Assembly (NCBI RefSeq): GCF_001304615.2
Contig: NZ_CP032683.1
Location: 1,426,001-1,490,000, forward strand
DNA: 64,000 bases
Reading direction: 5' to 3'
DNA from: Methanosarcina flavescens
GTDB lineage: Archaea > Halobacteriota > Methanosarcinia > Methanosarcinales > Methanosarcinaceae
Below are positions 55,263 through 64,000 of this stretch, in pieces (the stretch's first letter is position 1; the number at the start of each line of letters is the position of its first letter). Under the pieces are notes generated by a model. It ran no database searches. It was not told the DNA's origin and saw nothing but the letters and a program-made list of their open reading frames with translations. Position numbers and translations under genes: made by a program.

Positions 55263-56159
55263 TTGAGTTCCAGCGAACAATCAGTTAAAGATTATTTACC
55301 TATTCTCTCCATGGGAGGATTAATCCTGATAGTGCAGATTCTTGCACTTTTTTTGTCCATGCCCATGAAAGCTAACGAGATGCAAGCTTTTGAAGACCCA
55401 ACCCAGGTGTCCTATTCCATATATTATATTGTAATGATCCTGGTTTTTACCCTGTTTGTCCTGATAGCACTAAAGAGAAATATGAAGTGGGCAATCAGCT
55501 TTTTTATTTACCTAGCTATAATAAGCACACTTTACTATGTGTTCTTCGCCCTATTTACTCTCATTCCGGATCTATCGGGATTTGAAGTCAAAGCAGCTTC
55601 AGCTGTGCTATCTATGGGAATAACAGTGTTGCTCTATAAATATCCAGAGTGGTACATAGTTGACATCGTAGGCGTTTGTATTGCAGCCGGGGTCAGTGCC
55701 CTGATAGGAATTTCCCTTTCAGTAATCCCTATAATAGTACTTCTGCTACTTCTTGCAATCTATGATGCCATTTCGGTATATAAGACAAAACATATGATCG
55801 TTATGGCTGAGGGAATAATGGATCTGAAGCTTCCAATCCTGTTCGTAATACCAAAACACTTGAGTTACTCCTTCCTGGAGGAAAATTTTAAACCTGGAGA
55901 AACGCGTGAAGCTTTTTTCATGGGTCTTGGAGATGCGGTTATGCCTACCCTGCTGGTAGTCTCGGCAAACGTCTTTATGGAGAACAACGGGATTTCGTAT
56001 CCAGTTCTCGGGGCTATCCTGGGTACTCTTGTAGGGCATGCAGTACTCTCCATTCTGGTAATGAAAGGAAAACCCCAGGCAGGACTTCCCTTCTTGAATT
56101 CCGGGGTAATTCTGGGGTTTTTTGCTGGTGTTCTGATCTCAGGGGCTTCAATAATGTGA
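55263..56159 (+). CDS. Presenilin/signal-peptide-peptidase-like aspartyl protease
   Basis: A 298-residue intramembrane protease with about nine hydrophobic segments. The two catalytic Asp motifs are present: YD (Asp168, in LAIYDAISVYK) and GxGD (Asp224, in MGLGDAVMPT). The PAL motif near the C-terminus is weak (AGLPFLNSG). This is the archaeal PSH group of family A22, which cuts peptides within the membrane, for example leftover signal peptides. TTG start at 55263. The HAD gene follows after about 90 bases on the same strand. Confidence 0.88.
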   Translation: MSSSEQSVKDYLPILSMGGLILIVQILALFLSMPMKANEMQAFEDPTQVSYSIYYIVMILVFTLFVLIALKRNMKWAISFFIYLAIISTLYYVFFALFTLIPDLSGFEVKAASAVLSMGITVLLYKYPEWYIVDIVGVCIAAGVSALIGISLSVIPIIVLLLLLAIYDAISVYKTKHMIVMAEGIMDLKLPILFVIPKHLSYSFLEENFKPGETREAFFMGLGDAVMPTLLVVSANVFMENNGISYPVLGAILGTLVGHAVLSILVMKGKPQAGLPFLNSGVILGFFAGVLISGASIM

Positions 56160-56251
56160 AGTTAACTTTTCTTCAAACTTATTTTTATGAAATCATGCTG
56201 GATTTCCGAATTTTTGCAAAGATTTTTTTATTTATAGGGTAATCACTTGGT

Positions 56252-57052
56252 ATGCCCAAAAGAATTGCAGTGGTCTTTGATAGCGCCGGAACCCTTCTAC
56301 AAATGTACAGAGTAGCAAAGGAAGCCAGCACCGGGAACATCCTTGAAAATATAGAGAGTACTGCTATTGTCGCACAAAAAAACGGATGTGGGCTTGTAGT
56401 CCTGAACGCCGAAAGTGATATAATTCTGGGTTCAAGAAAAGACATGCCTCTATTTGAGTTTATAAAGGAATACAGGATTTCAATAGGTATAAGCTATTCA
56501 AAAGGAAAATTTACCCCGGAAATTGCATGTGAAATTATAAGAGGAACAGCACCTAGAATGGGTGATGTACATGATGTGCTGGAGGCAGTCTCAGCCCGCT
56601 GCCCGAATATTTTTTACCTTGCAGCTGGCCTGATAGTTGACTCTGAGGCCAGAAGCGTACCTTATATACTGAGCACAGGCGGACACGTATTCAATACCAC
56701 GCTACAAACGGTTCAGACTCTCCATACCATGAAAGTAGATACGTATATAGCATCCGGGGATAGTCTGTTCGCTCTCACACAACTTGCTGAGTTCATAAAC
56801 ATTCCACAGGAGAGGGTCTTTGCCTTTTCAGACACCCTGATGAAGGAAAAAATTGTGCTTGAGCTAAAAAGCAAGTATGAAAAAGTAGTCATGGTAGGGG
56901 ATGGAATCAATGACATACTGGCGTTCAGGGCAGCGGATGTGGGAGTTATGACAACGCAGCAGGGTGACAAAAGGCCCAAAGAACTCAGAGAGGCAGCAGA
57001 CGTGATAATTGACAACATAATAAAAGTTGTGGATGTGGTAAAAGCATTGTAA
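56252..57052 (+). CDS. HAD-superfamily phosphatase-like protein
   Basis: A 266-residue soluble HAD protein (P-type-ATPase-like, COG4087 group). Motif I is FDSAGT, with the nucleophile Asp10, but the second acid of phosphatases is Ala12. Motif II is Ser/Thr in YIASGDS, motif III a Lys near KSKYEKVV, and motif IV MVGDGINDILAF. An extra domain fills residues about 60-150. The missing general acid suggests slow turnover or a role in forming a phospho-enzyme. It lies 358 bases upstream of atwA, but no shared function is proven. Confidence 0.8.
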   Translation: MPKRIAVVFDSAGTLLQMYRVAKEASTGNILENIESTAIVAQKNGCGLVVLNAESDIILGSRKDMPLFEFIKEYRISIGISYSKGKFTPEIACEIIRGTAPRMGDVHDVLEAVSARCPNIFYLAAGLIVDSEARSVPYILSTGGHVFNTTLQTVQTLHTMKVDTYIASGDSLFALTQLAEFINIPQERVFAFSDTLMKEKIVLELKSKYEKVVMVGDGINDILAFRAADVGVMTTQQGDKRPKELREAADVIIDNIIKVVDVVKAL

Positions 57053-57410
57053 CCAGTATAAAAACATTTTTTATATAAAACGAACCGATATATTACGACG
57101 GGTCAATATAGTAAGAGGAATCAATAATAACACAACGAGTCAATATAATAGAGCGAAATTAACACTGATTATAAGCAAACTCGCCAGATGAATCGCTTTA
57201 AGTACTGCTTTAAATGTTAACAGTGAAAAAATAATGCGTTATGTTTATGTAATCTTTACTCTTATGTAGTTGTTGCCCAAATGTGCGAAATTCATTGTTT
57301 ATATTATTGTGTTATTCACCTGTAATAATTGCTTTTCGCTCTTGAGCTATATGCCCAGGCAGGCAAGAGCCACCAGAAAGTTTTGCAGCTCATAATGCGG
57401 AGGAAAATCC
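57053..57410. other. Leader of atwA with a degenerate 37-bp repeat
   Basis: No gene. CGACGGGTCAATATAGTA (57096-57113) recurs at 57133-57150 as CAACGAGTCAATATAATA, an offset of exactly 37 bases, with partial similarity continuing beyond. This matches the period of the tandem repeat before mmp6. GGAGG precedes the atwA ATG. Confidence 0.5.
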
Positions 57411-59024
57411 ATGCCAGTATTTATTGAAGTAAAAAACTTAACCGTAGATTTCAACGGTCACAAAGCCCTGAAAAACGTAAATTTAAGCATTAACGAAGGA
57501 GAAGTCGTTGGAATTCTGGGAAAAAGCGGGTCCGGGAAAACAATCCTGATGCACGTACTGCGCGGTACAGAATCTTTTGAAAACGTCTCAGGTGAAGTGA
57601 TTTATCATCTTGCCCGCTGCCCGAAGTGCGGATATATAGATCGTCCCAGCAAAACAGGTCAGAGATGTCCTGTATGTGGAGAAACCCTGGAAGCTTTCGA
57701 TGCGGATTTCGTGAAACTTTCCCTTTACGACCCAATAAGGAAAGACGTTACCAAGCGTATAGCTATCATGCTTCAGCGTACCTTTGCCCTTTATGGAGAC
57801 GAGAGAGTTCTTGTAAACGTTATAAACTCTCTGAATGAAATTGGATACTCTGGAAAGGACTCTATGAGAAAAGCAGTCGAACTGCTGGAAGAAGTAAACC
57901 TGAGTCACCGCATGATGCATGTTGCAAGAGAACTTTCGGGTGGAGAAAAACAGAGGGTTGTGCTCGCAAGGCAACTTGTGAGGAATCCCCTGCTTCTGTT
58001 AGCTGACGAGCCCACAGGCACCCTTGACCCCATGACCGCAAGACTGGTCCATGATGCTATGACCGGGGCGGTAAAGAACTATAATATGAGCATGATCCTG
58101 ACTTCTCACTGGCCTGAAGTTATAGAACAGATGGCAGATAAGGCCATCCTGCTTGAAAATGGAGAGGTAGTCCAGGAAGGTGACCCGCTTGAGGTTTCTG
58201 CAATCTTTATGCAGAGCGTGTCCGTGGTAAAACAGGAAAGAAATGTCATGGTCGGGGAACCTATAATCAGGGTAAGAAACCTCTCCAAACGTTATATCTC
58301 AGTTGACCGTGGCGTAGTAAAAGCTGTAGATGATATATCCTTTGATGTAAAAGAAGGAGAAATCTTCGGACTTGTCGGGGTGAGCGGAGCAGGCAAAACC
58401 ACAACTTCAAAGATTCTTATGGGAATCTTACCACCCACATCCGGGGAAGTTGAGGTTCGCGTGGGAGATGAATGGGTTGATATGACAAAGCTCGGAGTGG
58501 AAAACAAAGGAAGGGCGACCAAGTACATGGGATTCCTGCATCAGGAGTATGGCCTTTACACTCACAGCTCCGTAATTGACAATCTCACTGAATCTATTAG
58601 CCTTGACCTGCCTTTTGAACTCGGAGTCAGGAAAGCCGTAATGACTCTCAAAGCTGCAGGCTTTGAGGAAAACAAGGCAAAAGCTATTTTACCCAAAATG
58701 ACCGATGAACTAAGTGAAGGGGAGCGGCATAGAATTGCACTTGCACAGGTCCTGATCAAGGAGCCCAGAATCGTCATTATGGATGAGCCGACAGGCACTA
58801 TGGATCCTATTACCAAGGTATCAGTAACTAATTCCATCCTGAAAGCCAGGGAAGAGATAGGAGAGACATTTGTTATCGTTTCTCATGATATCGATTTTGT
58901 AAACGAGGTCTGTGACCGTGTTGCACTTATGCGTAATGGTAAGATTGTAGACATAGGTAAGCCGAAGAGCGTACTATCTCAGCTCACTGAGGAAGAAAGG
59001 ATCAAAGCTACAGAAGAAATATAA
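57411..59024 (+). CDS. atwA: Methyl-coenzyme M reductase activation ATPase (component A2)
   Basis: A 537-residue protein with two fused ABC nucleotide-binding domains and no transmembrane part. It is the ATPase of the MCR activation complex that drives reduction of F430 nickel to Ni(I). NBD1 has Walker A GKSGSGKT (residues 37-44), an inserted zinc ribbon (Cys70, Cys73, Cys86, Cys89), LSGGEKQ signature and [14 protein letters not shown]2 has [16 protein letters not shown] signature and [11 protein letters not shown]. The cluster of marker genes follows at once. Complete, with a clear ribosome binding site. Confidence 0.95.
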   Translation: MPVFIEVKNLTVDFNGHKALKNVNLSINEGEVVGILGKSGSGKTILMHVLRGTESFENVSGEVIYHLARCPKCGYIDRPSKTGQRCPVCGETLEAFDADFVKLSLYDPIRKDVTKRIAIMLQRTFALYGDERVLVNVINSLNEIGYSGKDSMRKAVELLEEVNLSHRMMHVARELSGGEKQRVVLARQLVRNPLLLLADEPTGTLDPMTARLVHDAMTGAVKNYNMSMILTSHWPEVIEQMADKAILLENGEVVQEGDPLEVSAIFMQSVSVVKQERNVMVGEPIIRVRNLSKRYISVDRGVVKAVDDISFDVKEGEIFGLVGVSGAGKTTTSKILMGILPPTSGEVEVRVGDEWVDMTKLGVENKGRATKYMGFLHQEYGLYTHSSVIDNLTESISLDLPFELGVRKAVMTLKAAGFEENKAKAILPKMTDELSEGERHRIALAQVLIKEPRIVIMDEPTGTMDPITKVSVTNSILKAREEIGETFVIVSHDIDFVNEVCDRVALMRNGKIVDIGKPKSVLSQLTEEERIKATEEI

Positions 59025-59064
59025 ATATGCTGCCACCTCTTAGTATGGAAAATACTGAAATGAG

Positions 59065-60627
59065 GTGCCGATTACGAGTAATGAGATAAGCGTAGAGGTG
59101 AACGGGCAAAAATATACCTTACCTGCAGGTTCTACTCTTGGAGACTCCCTTAAAGTTTCCGGAGCCCCTTACGTGGAGGGTACAGCGATCGGAATTCTGA
59201 AAGAGACCGCTGAAGAAAAGACAGAGATAACCACCGAGTACGCTATCAATACTTCCAGAGGAGAATTCAGGATAGAAGTAAGAGACCCTGAGTCACCTTC
59301 AGGAAACTTATGGGCTAAACATTTTAAAGAATATCAAGGGAAGCCTGTACACTGGGCAAGCCCTGAAGCTCTAGCTTTTGGGCCCTTTGAAGCCGCTATT
59401 AAACCTTCGCATGAGACAGGTAATTTTGAAGCGTTTGAAGTGATGTTTGGAGCAGGTGGGTTTGACCCCCGTAACACTCATCTTATCCTTTCACTGAAAA
59501 GACATGCTGCGGAGTATGGGACTGCTGAAGACGGAGTCTTTGCAGAAGTTGTGTCTGGAAGAAAAATTTTGTCCAGGCTTTCCAGAGAGGATACTATTCT
59601 TAATATTGAGCCAATTATAGAGTGGGAGCAAATCTCAGAGAAGGTCTGTACAACTGATCTCTCTACTCCACTTGAAGATGGAGATAGCATATTTACTTAT
59701 TTTGAGGTAGAACTTTCCAGAAATGCTCCCAACGGGGCAGAGCATTTCTATGCCCTGACCCGTGAAGGAACCTTTGCTGTAGATGTTACTACCAGTTCAT
59801 TTATTTCAGACGATGGCCTGAAAGGAGAATCTGCCCCTTACGAAAATTTCGAGCCGAGGAAAGAAGGTGCAATCTCTGCCCGAACAGTAGGATACGGATT
59901 GGGCAGGATATATATTTCTAAAGAAGATCGACCTTCAAGCCTCGTACATTCGGTTGTAGGGCAGGTAACGAAAGGTATCGAACTGATCAAGCTAGCAGAA
60001 GAAGGACAGAAACTCTCAGTTGAAAGCCTTCCTCCCCAGATAGTTCTTCTGGGGCACACCTTTGAGGAAGTTGAGCCCGTACTTTCTTTAATAGGAGTTG
60101 AACTGGTAAGGGACGGATATACCGAAGAGGATGGAATAATTGTCAGTCAGGATCCGCCAACAACTCTGGAGATTCTTGGAGAAGCAAAGGTGACTGCATA
60201 TGCAGTATCCAAAGAAAAATTGATTGAAATTGAACTTTATCCTGAAAAAGCCCCCAAATCTGTGGATTTTTTCCGGCATGCTCTTGAACTTAAGACAAAA
60301 ACCGTAGGAAAATTGCCTGTTTATATGATATACGACGACACCTATCTTTTTAAAACTGAAAAAGAAGTCGTCAAATATAAAGAAATCCTTCCGGAAAACA
60401 CACCAACTGATAAAGTACTCGGAGGAGAAATAGGAATTACAAATCAGGCGGCAAAGAGAATGGGAACTATTGGAGTAAGAATTGGCGACGACGAGCTCTT
60501 TGGCCCTACCGGAGAAAGATTCTCCTCAACCAATATTGTCGGTCGGATAATAAATCCTGAAAAACTCCTCGGTGTCAAAGAAGGAGAAACTATATATGTA
60601 ACTGAAATTGTGCGCAAGCAAACTTAA
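59065..60627 (+). CDS. mmp3: Methanogenesis marker protein 3
   Basis: A 520-residue protein. The N-terminus (EISVEVNGQKYTLPAGSTLGDSL) is ubiquitin-like/sulfur-carrier shaped, and the C-terminal part resembles a cyclophilin-type fold (IEIELYPEKAPKSVDFFRHAL). Mmp3 is a known member of the MCR activation complex purified from Methanococcus maripaludis with McrC, Mmp7, Mmp17 and A2. GTG start at 59065; 40 bases after atwA, same strand. No catalytic residues are known for it. Confidence 0.92.
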   Translation: MPITSNEISVEVNGQKYTLPAGSTLGDSLKVSGAPYVEGTAIGILKETAEEKTEITTEYAINTSRGEFRIEVRDPESPSGNLWAKHFKEYQGKPVHWASPEALAFGPFEAAIKPSHETGNFEAFEVMFGAGGFDPRNTHLILSLKRHAAEYGTAEDGVFAEVVSGRKILSRLSREDTILNIEPIIEWEQISEKVCTTDLSTPLEDGDSIFTYFEVELSRNAPNGAEHFYALTREGTFAVDVTTSSFISDDGLKGESAPYENFEPRKEGAISARTVGYGLGRIYISKEDRPSSLVHSVVGQVTKGIELIKLAEEGQKLSVESLPPQIVLLGHTFEEVEPVLSLIGVELVRDGYTEEDGIIVSQDPPTTLEILGEAKVTAYAVSKEKLIEIELYPEKAPKSVDFFRHALELKTKTVGKLPVYMIYDDTYLFKTEKEVVKYKEILPENTPTDKVLGGEIGITNQAAKRMGTIGVRIGDDELFGPTGERFSSTNIVGRIINPEKLLGVKEGETIYVTEIVRKQT

Positions 60628-60828
60628 AAACTCAGACAATAAAAAACTGGATAAATATTGAGCGCACATAATAATATATAAAAGAAGTAATATATATTAG
60701 CACAAACAGATAAAATAGCCATAATAAGTACCAGGCTAATAAACAACTGAGCAAAATATCGGCTTGCCAGTATAAGGTTAAACTTGGCTGATAAGCAGAT
60801 CAACCAGTTATAATTTGGTTAATTTAAC
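60628..60828. other. Gap between mmp3 and mmp6
   Basis: No gene. AT-rich DNA separating atwA-mmp3 from the mmp6 operon, so a second promoter for mmp6 onward is likely. It leads into the tandem repeat at 60829. Confidence 0.45.
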
Positions 60829-60902
60829 AAATTCAAACGTTTGAACGGATTCACATTGATTTAATAAATTCAAACGTTTGAACGAATTCACATTGATTTA
60901 TA
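60829..60902. promoter_or_regulatory. Tandem 37-bp repeat with palindromes, likely operator of mmp6 operon
   Basis: Two head-to-tail copies of a unit of about 37 bases, with only a few differences, each containing the perfect 14-base palindrome TTCAAACGTTTGAA (60832-60845 and 60869-60882) followed by ATTCACATTGATTTA. The spacing of 37 bases is 3.5 helical turns. The position just upstream of the mmp6 start suggests a paired binding site for a dimeric regulator. Confidence 0.7.
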
Positions 60903-60938
60903 GAGGCTAAGTCTCCCGGGGCTAAGGAGAGACGAAAG

Positions 60939-61385
60939 ATGACGGAAACTAAAAAAGAAGAGATTACAACAAAGTACATTGTAATCAGTTCGGATAAAGT
61001 GCTGCCTTCAGATGCAGCTATGAAGATTTACGAATCAGAGTCTCCAGTTACGGTAAAGGAGACATGTTTTGGACTTATCGTATCAGGAGCTAAAAACGAT
61101 GTCCAGACAGTGGTCGAAGAGATCCGACAGCTGGACAAAAATCATATTTTTGTAAAGGATAGGGGATTCCCTCCAGGAGATGAGAGACGCTGCCGCGCAA
61201 GCAGGGGTGGAGGCCCGCGGCCTGGATTCCATTTTTTGAGGGAAGAAGTGGAAATGCTTCCGGCTATAGGAGCTGCACTTGACGAACTTGAAGCAAAGGA
61301 ACATGTAAAAGAGAAATGCAAAACGAAATGCAGGCTTAAAACTTCGGACCTTGAAAAAGTTATTGAAAAGGAGCTTGCGAGGTGA
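60939..61385 (+). CDS. mmp6: Methanogenesis marker protein 6
   Basis: A 148-residue protein, first gene of the mmp6-5-15-17-7 run. Basic central Gly/Arg segment (CRASRGGGPRPGF) and a CKTKC pair near the C-terminus. Function is not known in detail; the gene is found with MCR activation genes in methanogens. AGGAG at 60925 precedes ATG. The stop overlaps the next start by four bases (GTGA). Confidence 0.9.
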   Translation: MTETKKEEITTKYIVISSDKVLPSDAAMKIYESESPVTVKETCFGLIVSGAKNDVQTVVEEIRQLDKNHIFVKDRGFPPGDERRCRASRGGGPRPGFHFLREEVEMLPAIGAALDELEAKEHVKEKCKTKCRLKTSDLEKVIEKELAR

Positions 61386-61894
61386 GTTTTTTGGCAAAAG
61401 TTTTCATTTACCCTCTAAACAGTCTTATTCTGGCTGACCTAGTTGAACGTTTCGGGCACAAACCCTTAACCATTATGAGCCAGGTCCGAGAAAAAGTTAC
61501 AAGTCTCAGCCTGGATTCTCCTCCTATAAATATAACTCCGGAAGACCCTAAACTGGGTCTTAAATATGCTGCAATTGAAGTCCCGGCTGGAGTAAGAGGA
61601 AGAATGTCCCTTATGGGTCCCCTTATAGAACAGGCAGAAGCTGCAATTATAGTTGAGAACCCGCCCACAGACTTCGGCTGTGTGGGCTGTAACCGTACAA
61701 ACGAACTGATAAAATATCTGATTCGCTCAAAAGGTGTCCCTGTTCTTGAGGTAAAGTATCCGGAGTCCGACGAAGAAGCCCGCGATTTTGTAAACAAAAT
61801 TGCAGAATTCCTTAAAATGCTGCCCGAGGAAAAACCTGAAGAAGAGGAAAAGGCGGGAGAGAAAGAATCATCAGAAGAGGAGGGAAAGGAATGA
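61382..61894 (+). CDS. mmp5: Methanogenesis marker protein 5
   Basis: A 170-residue protein, GTG start overlapping mmp6. [15 protein letters not shown] motif lies near residue 100, and the C-terminal 25 residues are almost all Glu, Lys and Ser. The function is unknown. It overlaps mmp15 by four bases (ATGA), so the operon is translationally coupled. Confidence 0.9.
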   Translation: MSFLAKVFIYPLNSLILADLVERFGHKPLTIMSQVREKVTSLSLDSPPINITPEDPKLGLKYAAIEVPAGVRGRMSLMGPLIEQAEAAIIVENPPTDFGCVGCNRTNELIKYLIRSKGVPVLEVKYPESDEEARDFVNKIAEFLKMLPEEKPEEEEKAGEKESSEEEGKE

Positions 61895-63138
61895 GCGCTC
61901 AAAAATCCGGGGTTGTAAAGATTGCGCTGGTTTCCTGTGGCTCTGAGTATGCTGGAGTTCAGCCCGAGTTTGAAGAAGCTGCAGCTAAAGTGAATGCAAA
62001 ATTTGTTTTCCCTGAGGTTGATATTGCATCTATAGATACTATAGGCAGGGATTTCGGGCTTGAGGTTGCAAGCGGGGACCTAAGGCTTATGATGGCCAGG
62101 GCAAAGGCTGTCGTCGAAGGCACAACCAATGTGGATGGAGTTTTTATTACTACCTGCTTCCGCTGTGCCGAAGGGGCTATTGTACGAAATGAGATCAGAA
62201 GGTACATCTTCAGGCACTCCAGAATCCCGGTAATCAGTTACTCATTTACTGAAAGCACAAAGGCAGGTACCCTGCTCACGCGTCTGGAAGCCCTGACCAC
62301 GATTGTCAGACGCAGGCACCTCCTTACAAGGGAGGTTCAGACAGGACTGACTGCGGGAATAGATTCTGGGTCGACAACTACAAAAGCCGTGATAATGAGG
62401 GATAACAAAATAATAGGCAAGGGATGGGTACCCACAACAAAAGTCCTTGAAAGCGCCGAAGAGGCGTACTCTATTGCCCTGAAAGAAGCCGGGGTCTCCA
62501 GGGAAGAAATCCAGGCTCTGGGTACTACCGGATACGGACGCTTCCTTATAGGGAACCATTTTAAAGCTCAGCTTATCCAGGAAGAAATTACCGTCAATTC
62601 GAAAGGAGCAGTCTATCTTGCAGACAAGCAGAAAGGCCCTGCAACCGTTATTGATATAGGTGGTATGGACAACAAGGCAATCTCGGTTGAAGACGGAATA
62701 CCCGGAATGTTTACAATGGGCGGGATCTGTGCAGGTGCCTCAGGACGTTTCTTTGAAATGATCTCAAAACGGCTTGGGGTAGACATCACCGAACTCGGAG
62801 CCCTGGCAGTCAAAGGGATGCACGAAAGGGTATCCATGAACAGCTACTGTATAGTCTTCGGAATCCAGTCCCTTGTAACTTCCCTTGCTAAAGGATCTAC
62901 ACCTGAAGACGTGGCGGCTGCGGCTTGTTACAGCGTGGTGGAACAGATCTACGAGCAGCAGTTGCAGGAAGTGGATGTAAGAGAACCGTTGATTCTTGTG
63001 GGCGGCTCATCCCTGATTGAAGGAGTTCCAAAAGCCCTGGGAAGGCTCCTCAAGATCGATGTCCTCGTGCCCAAAGATTCTCACCTTATAGGAGCAGTAG
63101 GAGCAGCTTTGCTTGCTTCAGGATATGTAGAGGAGTGA
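61891..63138 (+). CDS. mmp15: Methanogenesis marker protein 15, BadF/BcrA-type ATPase
   Basis: A 415-residue protein. The N-terminal part has a Cys89-x2-Cys92 pair (TTCFRCAEG). The C-terminal ASKHA domain has the phosphate loop [12 protein letters not shown] (residues 156-167), a second one [13 protein letters not shown], and a Cys in [11 protein letters not shown] that could hold an Fe-S cluster across a dimer, as in 2-hydroxyacyl-CoA dehydratase activases. By analogy it would give ATP-driven low-potential electrons. Its role in MCR activation is inferred from gene order. Confidence 0.92.
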   Translation: MSAQKSGVVKIALVSCGSEYAGVQPEFEEAAAKVNAKFVFPEVDIASIDTIGRDFGLEVASGDLRLMMARAKAVVEGTTNVDGVFITTCFRCAEGAIVRNEIRRYIFRHSRIPVISYSFTESTKAGTLLTRLEALTTIVRRRHLLTREVQTGLTAGIDSGSTTTKAVIMRDNKIIGKGWVPTTKVLESAEEAYSIALKEAGVSREEIQALGTTGYGRFLIGNHFKAQLIQEEITVNSKGAVYLADKQKGPATVIDIGGMDNKAISVEDGIPGMFTMGGICAGASGRFFEMISKRLGVDITELGALAVKGMHERVSMNSYCIVFGIQSLVTSLAKGSTPEDVAAAACYSVVEQIYEQQLQEVDVREPLILVGGSSLIEGVPKALGRLLKIDVLVPKDSHLIGAVGAALLASGYVEE

Positions 63139-63145
63139 GGAAAAG

Positions 63146-63745
63146 ATGGATTCGCTTGAGGTTTTTGCTGTCGAGTCCGCAATCGCTTCTGAGCAGGAAT
63201 TTTACAGGAAAATAATCGAAGACAACATGGCAAGTCTCAGGCTTGCCCCGGCAATAGGGAGAATAAAGGTTGTACTGAGACCTGAAGACTCCCTCTTTCA
63301 AATGGCAATCATCCTTAGGGACGTAGGAACCAGAGATACAACAATTGATATTGCCGATGTAGAAGCAAAACCGGTTGCAGGCGAGATAATAATCTCAATA
63401 AAGAAAGAGCAATATATCCCGGAGCTACTGGGAAAACTCTGGGAACGTTACGGGAGAGCTAATATCAGCCAGCCTGATCGCTGGACTGTGGCCATAAGTA
63501 CGGACAGGCCAGAGGAAGAAGCGAGTTTTCTTAAAGATATGATTGTCACAGACCCCAGGCACAGACTTCATGAGAATCTTGTTGATTTTGCAATCCGCAT
63601 TACTCCCGAGGGCTTCAGAGTTCGTTATCACCTGTATAAAGGCAACAAGTTTATTTTCGTAGCGTCCGAGGAAGCATTAAAACATGAATGGATCGAAGAA
63701 ACAAAAACAATGCTCGAGAAATTGATGGAAGGAGGGAAAACGTAA
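63146..63745 (+). CDS. mmp17: Methanogenesis marker protein 17
   Basis: A 199-residue protein, seven bases after mmp15 with GAGG before the ATG. It is a named member of the purified MCR activation complex, where it shares iron-sulfur clusters with Mmp7 and McrC. The sequence lacks cysteines in its visible core, so any cluster ligands would come from partners. It is followed by mmp7 after one base. Confidence 0.92.
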   Translation: MDSLEVFAVESAIASEQEFYRKIIEDNMASLRLAPAIGRIKVVLRPEDSLFQMAIILRDVGTRDTTIDIADVEAKPVAGEIIISIKKEQYIPELLGKLWERYGRANISQPDRWTVAISTDRPEEEASFLKDMIVTDPRHRLHENLVDFAIRITPEGFRVRYHLYKGNKFIFVASEEALKHEWIEETKTMLEKLMEGGKT

Positions 63746-63746
63746 G

Positions 63747-64000
63747 ATGGCTGTATTCAAACCCTACCTTTACACAGGTGGTGTCCACAAGCATGGGCTT
63801 TTAATCGAGCTGCTGGAAGATTTGGGAGGCTACATAATCCAGAAAGTGGTCACAGGGACTGAAGTAAATCTCATAATGCTTATCCCTGAAAAAGATATCC
63901 CAGTAGTAAAAAAGCTATCTGACGAACTGTTAGGGATAATGGTAGAAGCTCCCCTGACCGGAGTTGAGATTGCAGTTGTTTCCCCTACCCTTGCCTCTCA
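63747..64000 (+). CDS. mmp7: Methanogenesis marker protein 7, 5' part (cut by window end)
   Basis: The first 84 codons of mmp7, starting at ATG 63747, one base after the mmp17 stop. The frame reads MAVFKPYLYTGGVHKHGLLI, then DLGGYIIQKVVTGTEVNLIM, matching the conserved start of Mmp7. Mmp7 carries the complex Fe-S clusters of the MCR activation complex in Methanococcus maripaludis. The gene continues beyond the window. Confidence 0.93.
   Translation, partial: MAVFKPYLYTGGVHKHGLLIELLEDLGGYIIQKVVTGTEVNLIMLIPEKDIPVVKKLSDELLGIMVEAPLTGVEIAVVSPTLAS

Noticed and set aside
55038-55280. 80-codon leftward hydrophobic frame
   Set aside because: Overlaps the start of the presenilin-type gene, lies in AT-rich DNA where hydrophobic frames arise by chance, and has no ribosome binding site.

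Overview
The window is a stretch of archaeal chromosome that is almost certainly from a Methanosarcina species. The evidence is the methyl-coenzyme M reductase (MCR) activation cluster (atwA with methanogenesis marker genes mmp3, 6, 5, 15, 17 and 7), a methanopterin-pathway gene (ribofuranosylaminobenzene 5'-phosphate synthase), archaeal FEN1, NreA and eIF1, long AT-rich intergenic leaders, and AaceP/OFA-type transporters together with a bacterial-type purine pathway. The species cannot be fixed from the sequence alone. No tRNA, rRNA, CRISPR array or intact insertion sequence was recognised.

Layout. 0-7 kb: a small membrane protein, an AAA ATPase/metallo-hydrolase pair, purC, NreA with an overlapping HTH regulator, and eIF1/SUI1. 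7-10.7 kb: purL, flanked on both sides by repeat-rich, hairpin-rich DNA. 11-16.2 kb: a tight glucan-degradation operon of two tandem GH57 proteins (the first apparently catalytically dead), an ACT-V4R sensor-like protein and a GH15 glucoamylase. 16.3-25.2 kb: SppA, MetG, a small secreted PKD protein, a CYTH protein, and a mevalonate-entry operon (HTH regulator, HMG-CoA synthase, thiolase, DUF35 protein). 25.3-31.3 kb: a Cas4-like protein with a degenerate active site, a serine acetyltransferase that seems to start at ATT, a PAPS-reductase-like Fe-S protein, a chagasin-like inhibitor and DinB. 31.4-34.7 kb: a cobalt/nickel ECF transporter (ATPase, Q, M and N components). 35-44 kb: Nth, a disulfide reductase, bifunctional PurH, a regulator, a UbiA prenyltransferase, an NCS2 permease and a YaaH-type acetate transporter. 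44-47 kb: an OFA-family transporter, a decayed partial copy of it, and a 110-bp MITE-like element. 47.4-55 kb: a gamma-carbonic-anhydrase-like protein, GpmI, MptG, a CDF transporter (apparent ATA start), FEN1 and small proteins. 55-64 kb: a presenilin-type protease, a HAD protein, and the MCR-activation cluster, which runs off the right edge inside mmp7.

How the genes work together. purC, purL and purH supply three steps of de novo purine synthesis from separate loci, and the NCS2 permease could salvage bases. The GH57/GH15 operon would mobilise stored glycogen toward glycolysis, where GpmI acts. HMG-CoA synthase, thiolase and DUF35 form the channelled entry to isoprenoid lipids. The Co/Ni transporter feeds corrinoids, F430 and hydrogenase/CODH. 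The terminal cluster makes the machinery that reduces F430 in MCR, the methane-forming enzyme. The most unusual features are a tandem 37-bp repeat carrying a perfect palindrome in front of mmp6, the dead GH57 paralogue, the motif-degenerate Cas4-like protein, two apparent non-AUG starts placed behind strong ribosome binding sites, and several families of short palindromic repeats.
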